This document shows, piece by piece, positions 1 through 4,801 of a DNA stretch of 9,399 nucleotides. Made by a program: the position numbers and the translations under genes. The notes beneath the pieces were generated by a model that was not told the DNA's origin, made no database searches, and saw only the letters and a list, made by a program, of their open reading frames with translations. Origin of the DNA: Anaerolineae bacterium (GTDB lineage Bacteria; Chloroflexota; Anaerolineae; Promineifilales; Promineifilaceae); assembly GCA_028277515.1 (NCBI GenBank), contig JANQGC010000313.1, positions 1 through 9,399 of the forward strand, written 5' to 3'. How positions within the stretch are numbered: the first letter of the stretch is position 1; every line of letters starts with the position of its first letter.

Positions 1-439
1 CACGCGCTTCCTGGCCAATTGCCAGCGCCGCTTCAAAGTTATGGCGGGCCAGGGCCAGGATACCCTGGCCGATCAAAGCGTCCAGGCTGCCCGGACTGTA
101 GCCATCGCCGGCTTGAAACTGCTCATCCAGGGCCAGCGCGGCATCAAAAGCCTCCTCTGCCCGGGCATAATGCGCGCCATCTCCCGAAATGCGCGCCGCC
201 TCCAGGGTGGCCAGGCCCAACTGCGCCTGGGCCTGCGGGTCATTCGGCCGTTCGGCCGCAAATTCCTGCCAGTAAGCCAGGTCACGCGTCCGGACATTAT
301 TTGAACCGGCGAAGAAAAAGCCGGATGGGTCCAGCAGATATTGCCCCCCGGCCAAACCGGCCGCCAGCAAAGCCACGAAAAACAAGATCAGCAAACGTCG
401 GTTTATTTTTCTATGATTGAGGTGAGTTATTAACTGCAT
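1..439 (-). CDS. Membrane-anchored TPR-like protein, partial (3' end beyond left edge)
   Basis: An open frame of 146 codons runs from ATG at 439 to the left edge with no stop. The start is supported by an AAGGA ribosome site five bases upstream (plus-strand 445-449). The protein opens with a short basic segment (HRKINRR, about residues 9-15), followed by one hydrophobic segment at about residues 16-37, so it is probably an N-terminal signal anchor. The rest is alanine- and leucine-rich helical sequence with a tetratricopeptide-like pattern, for example AQLGLATLEAAR and the AEEAFDAALALDE stretch, and then LARHNFEAALAIGQEA near the edge. TPR proteins are scaffolds for protein contacts, and no enzyme motif is seen. 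It lies 114 bp downstream of the DUF4331 gene on the same strand, so it may be cotranscribed and work with that exported protein. The identification as TPR rests on helix pattern only. Confidence 0.75.
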   Translation of the reverse strand, partial: MQLITHLNHRKINRRLLILFFVALLAAGLAGGQYLLDPSGFFFAGSNNVRTRDLAYWQEFAAERPNDPQAQAQLGLATLEAARISGDGAHYARAEEAFDAALALDEQFQAGDGYSPGSLDALIGQGILALARHNFEAALAIGQEAR

Positions 440-451
440 ATCAATCCTTTT

Positions 452-484
452 AGGTGACAGGCACTTTTAAAGTGCCTGTCACCT
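452..484. repeat. Perfect 33-bp palindrome (REP-like hairpin)
   Basis: The arms 452-467 and 469-484 are exact reverse complements of 16 bp around a single T at 468. The core word is GTGACAGGCACTT. It sits between the DUF4331 stop and the Shine-Dalgarno of the TPR gene, so in a shared transcript it would fold just upstream of that ribosome site. There is no T-tract on either side, so an intrinsic terminator is unlikely. The GTGACAGGCAC core resembles REP-type elements dispersed in many bacterial genomes. Membership of such a family is inferred. Confidence 0.8.
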
Positions 485-490
485 CCTGTA

Positions 491-554
491 AAACAAACAT
501 TCCTGTTTGTTAATTACACAAGTTTTGCCGCAAGCTAGAAAGCTTACGCTACAT
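491..554. repeat. Dispersed intergenic repeat, copy A
   Basis: First of four related modules in the window. It has an 8-bp hairpin with arms AACAAACA (492-499) and TGTTTGTT (504-511) around TTCC. After a short spacer comes a tail CCGCAAGC...CGCTACA (528-553) that matches the tails of copies at 7312-7340 and 7397-7424. The tail abuts the stop codon of the DUF4331 gene (554-556), so the module occupies most of the 114-bp gap to the TPR gene. Confidence 0.65.
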
Positions 555-2293
555 CAATCCTCCCGTTTTCGCATCAACACCATCGCCGGCAGGCCGATCA
601 ACGCCACACCAACGGCCGCCGCTGCCGTGGTCGCCGCCACAGGATTCTCCTCGGCCGTTGCCTGCGCCGAGTTGGCCGCGCTGATCACCAGCGGAGCCAT
701 CGTCTTCATGATATTTTGGTGGAAATGATCCTCCCCGGCGTGAGGCATGGCCAGGTAAGGGAAACTGTGCTGGAACGGGATGTCATTGCCGTCCAGGCCA
801 TCATCCAGAACATCAATAAACACCGGGTCAAAGGAGAAGTCGGCATCACGGTCGTCCAGGACCTCATACGCCGCCCCGGCCACCGCCAGCAGTTCAATCT
901 CAATCACGTCATCCATCAAGCGCCGGCCGTTGGGAAAACCACAGGCATCGCCGCCCAACACACCTAACCGGCTGGGCGTCGGCGCACACAGGTCGCCGGA
1001 AATCGCCGTATTAATGCGGATCATCTCTGCGGGCACAACCCCATCCGGTTGATTGACATTAAAACCGGCGGGCAGCGTCACTGGGCCATCGGCCGTGTGA
1101 ATCGTGAACTCATTCTCCAATACCATGCCGGTCAAGAAGATATCGAAAATATCTCCCCGGCCTGAGCGGGGCGTGCCGATCGTCACTTCCGTGGCACAAT
1201 CATTATTACCGTCTCCGGGCAAGGGTACGCCGTACAAGGCGCACAACAAGTTGCCCACCTCCGGATCTTCCACTGCTTTCTGCAAGATAGGTCCAAAGGT
1301 CGGGTCGGTATACACGGCCAGGTCCAGGTCAGGCGTCATGCTGTTGAACGCATCTTTGAGAGCCAGGGGCAATACCGCCTCATTAACCAGGGGCATGCCT
1401 AAGCGTGACACCTGTACCGGGTCGCCGGAATTCGTCTGGTCGCCCAATCCGGGGAACCCTTCCAGCACGCGCATCGACGGCCGTCGCGTCGCCGCCCAAA
1501 CACCCAATACCGGCTCATCCCCCTGCGTCAGGCGGCCGATCGGCACCTCAATGACCAGCGAATGGACATTGAAACCGGAAAGCGAATCAATCGGAATATT
1601 GTTCGGGTTTGCGTAGCCGATTGGCGGGTCCTGCCCGCGCAGGGTGAGCAGGTCAAACACCTGCAGATCGACCCAGAAGGCATCATCCGTCTGCCCGGCA
1701 AAAATCTTGACGTCATCACCCCCAACATGCCGTTCGTAAATCGCCGCCTGCATCAGTTCATGGTAATCAGGCGTTGATTTGCTGCCGATATTCACCGGCG
1801 CCGTCGGCTTCTCATCGACCAGGGTTACCGGTCCATACCCTTCGCGCGTTTCCGTCAGCGTATAAACCTGGCGACGGTTCCAATCAGAGTCGTCCAGCGA
1901 ATCGATTGGACCTGTGTTGTACAAAAAGGTTCCAGGATTCCCAACCTCTGTCTTGCTCTGCAACGTATAGACAATTTCCGGTTCAGGATTGCCGTCATTG
2001 CTCACATAAATGTCATACAAAGCATTGTCGTCAAATTCAAAATAATTAGGGCCTCCTTCGGGGCCTTCAAAAGGGATCCAGCTGGCCGCCAGGACAATAC
2101 GGTCCGTGCTGCCCGGCGGAATCCAGGCGTATACATCCGTCGTATCTGCGAACGGATCTTTGGAAATCAGCGGCGCCTCGCGGTGGCTGGATGCACCAGC
2201 CGGTGTCAGGGTCAATAAAACAGCAACAGTGATCAGCAGCAAACTTGCTACGACCAGAAAAATCGCGCCTGCTCTGCGGGTCTGTTGTCTCAT
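554..2293 (-). CDS. DUF4331 family secreted protein with C-terminal membrane anchor
   Basis: A 579-residue protein. ATG at 2293 is preceded, seven bases away, by a strong GGAGGT ribosome site (plus-strand 2301-2306). Residues 1-34 form a signal peptide: basic start MRQQTRR, a hydrophobic core, and a likely cut after AGA-34. The mature protein begins with SSHREAPLISKDPFADTTDV, the hallmark N-terminus of DUF4331. Other family-like stretches are GRRLMDDVIEIELL and FPYLAMPHAG near the C-terminus. The last 30 or so residues are an alanine-rich hydrophobic helix ending in RKRED, which looks like a membrane stop-transfer anchor. No sortase-type motif is seen. The biochemical role of DUF4331 is not established to my knowledge. 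Genes of this family are often found near ECF sigma factors, and here an ECF/anti-sigma pair lies just upstream on the same strand, which suggests it is a target or partner of that pair. Confidence 0.92.
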   Translation of the reverse strand: MRQQTRRAGAIFLVVASLLLITVAVLLTLTPAGASSHREAPLISKDPFADTTDVYAWIPPGSTDRIVLAASWIPFEGPEGGPNYFEFDDNALYDIYVSNDGNPEPEIVYTLQSKTEVGNPGTFLYNTGPIDSLDDSDWNRRQVYTLTETREGYGPVTLVDEKPTAPVNIGSKSTPDYHELMQAAIYERHVGGDDVKIFAGQTDDAFWVDLQVFDLLTLRGQDPPIGYANPNNIPIDSLSGFNVHSLVIEVPIGRLTQGDEPVLGVWAATRRPSMRVLEGFPGLGDQTNSGDPVQVSRLGMPLVNEAVLPLALKDAFNSMTPDLDLAVYTDPTFGPILQKAVEDPEVGNLLCALYGVPLPGDGNNDCATEVTIGTPRSGRGDIFDIFLTGMVLENEFTIHTADGPVTLPAGFNVNQPDGVVPAEMIRINTAISGDLCAPTPSRLGVLGGDACGFPNGRRLMDDVIEIELLAVAGAAYEVLDDRDADFSFDPVFIDVLDDGLDGNDIPFQHSFPYLAMPHAGEDHFHQNIMKTMAPLVISAANSAQATAEENPVAATTAAAAVGVALIGLPAMVLMRKRED

Positions 2294-2350
2294 GTTGGTA
2301 ACCTCCGTGGTTAATTTCTACAACCAATAAAATTAACGTTCGGGCAGACA

Positions 2351-2399
2351 CAGCCGCGGCTGCATACTACCCTTCCACCTTTGGTTCCGGAACAAAGGT
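2351..2399 (-). promoter_or_regulatory. Candidate control region for the DUF4331 gene with two palindromes
   Basis: The 245-bp gap between the anti-sigma and DUF4331 genes contains an inverted repeat, ACCTTTG (2377-2383) and CAAAGGT (2393-2399), around the self-complementary core GTTCCGGAAC. It also contains a perfect 12-bp palindrome, CAGCCGCGGCTG (2351-2362). On the minus strand the first palindrome supplies GGAACC, which resembles the -35 element of many ECF promoters. Sixteen bases downstream is TATGCA, only a weak -10 candidate. A promoter must exist here because an intrinsic terminator closes the upstream operon. Assignment to the neighbouring ECF sigma factor is inference. Confidence 0.4.
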
Positions 2400-2461
2400 C
2401 AGGCCTTTTCATGCCCTTCATTTTGTTCTACGCAGCGCATCTTGTTTTGCATTCATATTGC

Positions 2462-2503
2462 CAAAAAGAAAAATGCCAGGCCCTTTAAAAGGACCTGGCA
2501 TTT
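2462..2503 (-). terminator. Intrinsic terminator of the sigma/anti-sigma operon
   Basis: The stem AAATGCCAGG (2471-2480) pairs with CCTGGCATTT (2494-2503). It has an inner CCTTT/AAAGG extension, one C/A mismatch and a minimal loop. Read on the minus strand, the stem is followed at once by TTTTTCTTTTTG (plus 2462-2473), a good U-tract. It lies 36 bp after the anti-sigma stop codon, so it ends that operon and insulates it from the DUF4331 gene. Confidence 0.85.
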
Positions 2504-2538
2504 GCCATCTTACGTAACCGCGAAATCCTTTTCGCGCC

Positions 2539-3399
2539 CTATCCGCTTTCTCCCGCACCAACCTCACCAAATAGCACAATATCTCCCGTCGGCTGGGTGC
2601 TGCCCGGAGCAGGCTCGATGGAAACGCCGATAGCGTCAAACGCGTCGGGCGGTTGCTCCGACTGCACACGTAAACGGCCGTCCCCTTGCTCATCAACGCT
2701 AAAAATACCCTGGCTCACCGGGCTATCTCCAGCAATATACCAAAGTTGATACGTCTCATCGGCCGCGAGTGGCGATAAATTTCGGGCCAGCAAGATCGCC
2801 GTGCGGCCGTCAGCGCTGATTAATAACTGCCCATGAGCTTCAGGCTGGCTTTCCGTTCCGGACACGGCATGAGTCGAGCCTCCCGGCAGCAAGGCCAATA
2901 CCTCTTCCTGGGCCAGGATTTGCTCCTGCATGGCAATAATCTGCCCTTGCAGGGCTTCATTGGCCGCGCGCAAATTCATGTTCCACACCAGGAGCAGGAG
3001 CGCCAGAACAGCCAGGCCCCCGGCCAGGGCCGGAAAAGCCCAGCTTTGCCGCAGACGCTGCCACCAGGAGGGAGAATCGGCTGCCGGTCGTCTGGCCGGA
3101 GAAGATGGCACAGGCCGTCGACTCTCAACCGCTTCATCGCTCACTGGCGGAGTTTTGACCCGCTCGGCCGTCTTTCGCGGATTCTGGCGTGCATAGGCTA
3201 GTACATTGGCCCGAATGGCAGGATCGGGCATCTCTGGTTCAGCGCTAAACCCTATTTCATCAACCGCTGCAATGGCTTCATCCAGGCTCCGGCGCGCCTC
3301 CGGGTTCGAGGCCACATAAGCATCGACCCTGGCCATTTCCTCAGGCGTAGCTGCACCTAGAGCATACAGCGGAATTAATTCTTCAATCTCTTCGGACAT
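2539..3399 (-). CDS. RskA-like membrane anti-sigma factor
   Basis: A 286-residue protein. The start at ATG 3399 is chosen because AAGGAT precedes it by four bases and the protein then begins MSEEIEELIPLYALGAATPE, typical of anti-sigma N-terminal domains; the frame stays open upstream only through the sigma gene. Residues 1-75 form the cytoplasmic sigma-binding domain, but it lacks the HxxxCxxC zinc motif found in ZAS-type anti-sigma factors. A basic, proline-rich linker leads to one membrane helix at about 120-139, then a coiled-coil-like stretch (141-169). The outer domain is at about 185-280 with RskA signatures: ETYQLWYIAGDSPVSQGIF and EPAPGSTQPTGDIVLFGEVG. It starts one base after the sigma stop, so the two are translationally coupled. 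It should hold the sigma factor at the membrane until the outer domain is cut or changed. The inducing signal is unknown. Confidence 0.9.
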   Translation of the reverse strand: MSEEIEELIPLYALGAATPEEMARVDAYVASNPEARRSLDEAIAAVDEIGFSAEPEMPDPAIRANVLAYARQNPRKTAERVKTPPVSDEAVESRRPVPSSPARRPAADSPSWWQRLRQSWAFPALAGGLAVLALLLLVWNMNLRAANEALQGQIIAMQEQILAQEEVLALLPGGSTHAVSGTESQPEAHGQLLISADGRTAILLARNLSPLAADETYQLWYIAGDSPVSQGIFSVDEQGDGRLRVQSEQPPDAFDAIGVSIEPAPGSTQPTGDIVLFGEVGAGESG

Positions 3400-3400
3400 G

Positions 3401-4042
3401 CTATCCTTCAATCTCTGCCGATTGTAACAAAAGGCGCAGTTTTTGTAAGGCCAGGCGCGCCCTGGTATGCACCGTGCCCAGGGCACTCCCCGTCTCCTCA
3501 GCGATCTCTCTGCGGGTCAGGCCACGAAAATAGGCCAGTTCCAATACCTGCCGCTGTTCATCGGGCAGTTGCCGCATGGCTCGATGCACTTCTTCCCTTT
3601 TAATCGCCAGCCAGGCCGCCTCCGCTACATTGGCCTCATGGTCACGCCAGCCTTGCAGCGCCGCGATCTCGCCTTCCCCTTCTGCAACCTGCGGCCGAAC
3701 CTGCTGCCGGCGCAGCCAATCCAAAGCGCCGTTCCGCGCAATACGCAGCAGCCAGCCACCAAAGCTGCCCCGATTAGCCTGGTAAGTATCACATTTGTCC
3801 CAGGCGCGGCAAAACGTTTCCTGGACAAGCTCTTCGGCGACAGGCCGGCTGCCCACGATGCGCAGAACCAGCCCCATCGCCTGCGGAGCATATCGGTCAA
3901 ATATGATGGCCAACGCTTCTTCGTCCCCATTCACCATTTTGACCTGAAGCTGCTCGTCACTTAAATTGGCAGAATCCTCTTTTGCACCAATCACATCCCC
4001 TATTATACCTTTACGCACAAAAATTCCACTTGTATCTGTCAA
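3401..4042 (-). CDS. ECF-family RNA polymerase sigma factor (SigK/RpoE-like)
   Basis: Up to 213 residues. Sigma region 2 lies at about 28-95: SDEQLQVKMVNGDEEALAI, then ELVQETFCRAW, the usual core-binding helix. Sigma region 4 lies at about 155-205: LPDEQRQVLELAYFRGLTRREIA, followed by the helix-turn-helix GSALGTVHTRARLAL. There is no region 1 or 3, as expected for an ECF factor. The start is uncertain. The longest frame begins with TTG at 4042 and weak ribosome-site support; GTG at 4018 or GTG at 3994 also keep the whole of region 2. A TATAAT word on the minus strand (plus 4002-4007) lies inside the longest version and could be a -10 element, which would favour the shorter form. The gene is followed after one base by its anti-sigma factor, the standard arrangement for an ECF pair. 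Confidence 0.92.
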   Translation of the reverse strand: MTDTSGIFVRKGIIGDVIGAKEDSANLSDEQLQVKMVNGDEEALAIIFDRYAPQAMGLVLRIVGSRPVAEELVQETFCRAWDKCDTYQANRGSFGGWLLRIARNGALDWLRRQQVRPQVAEGEGEIAALQGWRDHEANVAEAAWLAIKREEVHRAMRQLPDEQRQVLELAYFRGLTRREIAEETGSALGTVHTRARLALQKLRLLLQSAEIEG

Positions 4043-4056
4043 CCCGTTTACTATTG

Positions 4057-4107
4057 TAGAACAAACTTTCCAGTTTGTTCAGGCGCAAGCTGGAAAGTGG
4101 GTACAGT
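4057..4107. repeat. Dispersed intergenic repeat, copy B
   Basis: A 9-bp hairpin, GAACAAACT (4059-4067) and AGTTTGTTC (4072-4080), with the same TTCC loop as copy A. It is followed by the tail AGGCGCAAGCTGGAAAG...GTACAGT. The join TTTGTTCAGGCGCAA is identical to that in copy C at 7277-7291. It lies just upstream of the sigma gene, so it would be in or near that gene's leader. Confidence 0.65.
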
Positions 4108-4249
4108 TATAAATTGTGCACATCCAGAGGATTTGATTTGGGTCAGCGGTCGTTTGGTAAGGGTGGGATGGCGCGGCATGATGTTAGCATTGCCCTTGAC
4201 CTGCCTTTCGCGCCATCTCACCCGCCACAGCCAATCAGAAACCCAACCC

Positions 4250-4278
4250 TTGCCGCAAAAGAAGGCATGAGGTAAAAT
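4250..4278 (+). promoter_or_regulatory. Sigma-70-like promoter of the metal-efflux operon
   Basis: TTGCCG (4250-4255) and TAAAAT (4273-4278) are separated by exactly 17 bp, matching four and five of six consensus positions. The predicted transcription start near 4285 falls at the edge of the SmtB-type operator, so a bound repressor would block it. The call depends on this geometry and was not tested against a start-site map. Confidence 0.55.
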
Positions 4279-4285
4279 AACAAAC

Positions 4286-4308
4286 ACATGAACATCTATT
4301 CATATATT
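4286..4308 (+). promoter_or_regulatory. SmtB/CzrA-type operator
   Basis: The core TGAACATCTATTCA (4289-4302) fits the TGAACA-NN-TATTCA pattern known for SmtB, ZiaR and CzrA operators. The 5-bp arms ATGAA and TTCAT (4288-4292 and 4299-4303) are exact inverted repeats, and the AT-rich flank also resembles the cyanobacterial smt site. It is the natural binding site for the ArsR-family repressor at 4511-4801. It overlaps the predicted transcription start, implying metal-relieved autorepression of the operon. Confidence 0.75.
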
Positions 4309-4369
4309 GAAATAAAAACATACCCACCGCTTAATTAGCCGGCATCTAGCTACCCGACAGTTTAGAATA

Positions 4370-4449
4370 GGACGCGGACAAGAGCGGATTTACGCTGATA
4401 AAAATAAAAATTCAGCGTTATCAGCGTGAATCAGCGTGAATCAGCGTCC
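4370..4449. repeat. 80-bp inverted-repeat element with TCAGCGTGAA tandem units
   Basis: The outer arms GGACGC (4370-4375) and GCGTCC (4444-4449) are reverse complements. An inner arm TTACGCTGAT (4390-4399) can pair with ATCAGCGTGA, which occurs twice in tandem as the 10-mer TCAGCGTGAA (4421-4430, 4431-4440). Partial units lie at 4412 and 4441. It lies between the operator and the repressor gene, so it would be transcribed in the 5' leader. It looks like a dispersed non-coding repeat; no protein is encoded. Confidence 0.65.
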
Positions 4450-4510
4450 AATTAATCTTCTCTTTGCAAAAGTGTCAAGTTATTAGAGCCGGCATCAATC
4501 AAGGATCAAC

Positions 4511-4801
4511 ATGCACCTCGACGAAAACCTGGCCGGTGAACTGGCCCAACTATTCAGCGCCTTGAGCGACACCAGCCGTGTTCGCATCATCGCCACCCTG
4601 ACCAACGGCGAAATGAATGTCAGCAGCCTGGCCGAAGCAGTCGGTATCAGCGAATCGGCCGTCTCCCATCACTTGCGCCATCTACGCCAGATGCGCCTGG
4701 TGCGCACCCGCAAATCAGGACGTTTCGTTTATTATGCCCTCGACGACGCTCATATCAACGATCTATTTCACTGTGGCTTGGAGCATATCTTGCATGGCTG
4801 A
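4511..4801 (+). CDS. ArsR/SmtB-family metal-sensing repressor (CzrA-type alpha-5 site)
   Basis: A 96-residue protein starting at ATG 4511 behind an AAGGA site. It is the usual length for an ArsR-family winged-helix repressor. The DNA-reading helix is SESAVSHHLRHLRQM (about 47-61) and the wing is RKSGRFVYYAL (67-77). The C-terminal helix carries D79-x-H81-x10-H92-x2-H95, exactly the alpha-5 metal-site spacing of CzrA, where paired protomers bind zinc or cobalt at the dimer interface. The alpha-3 cysteine site of CadC or As(III)-sensing ArsR is absent: the equivalent stretch reads NVSSLAEAV. It is therefore predicted to release DNA on binding Zn(II), Co(II) or a similar ion. The reading frame ends inside the start of the ATPase gene (8-nt overlap), so the two are coupled, and the upstream operator fits autoregulation. 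Confidence 0.93.
   Translation: MHLDENLAGELAQLFSALSDTSRVRIIATLTNGEMNVSSLAEAVGISESAVSHHLRHLRQMRLVRTRKSGRFVYYALDDAHINDLFHCGLEHILHG

Larger units (their letters stand above)
4043..4510. other. Divergent intergenic region (468 bp)
   Basis: This separates the minus-strand sigma operon from the plus-strand metal-efflux operon. It holds dispersed repeat copy B (4057-4107), a promoter and operator for the metal operon (4250-4308), and an 80-bp inverted-repeat element (4370-4449). A ribosome site AAGGA at 4501-4505 precedes the ATG at 4511. The stretch 4108-4249 shows no clear gene or motif; open frames through it lack ribosome sites and protein-like composition. Confidence 0.7.

Noticed and set aside
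19..420. Plus-strand open frames at the left edge
   Set aside because: The minus-strand frame from ATG 439 has a ribosome site, an anchor helix and TPR-like sequence; the plus-strand frames are its shadows.
3400..3486. 29-codon upstream extension of the anti-sigma frame
   Set aside because: It overlaps the sigma gene out of frame, and ATG 3399 has a good ribosome site and starts the domain.
4412..4449. Possible CRISPR-like array from repeated TCAGCGTGAA
   Set aside because: The units are 10-bp tandem copies with no spacers and form part of an inverted-repeat element.
4617..4793. 59-codon upstream extension of the ATPase frame
   Set aside because: It reads the repressor gene out of frame and its translation has no metal-ATPase character; ATG 4794 gives the normal overlap with the repressor.
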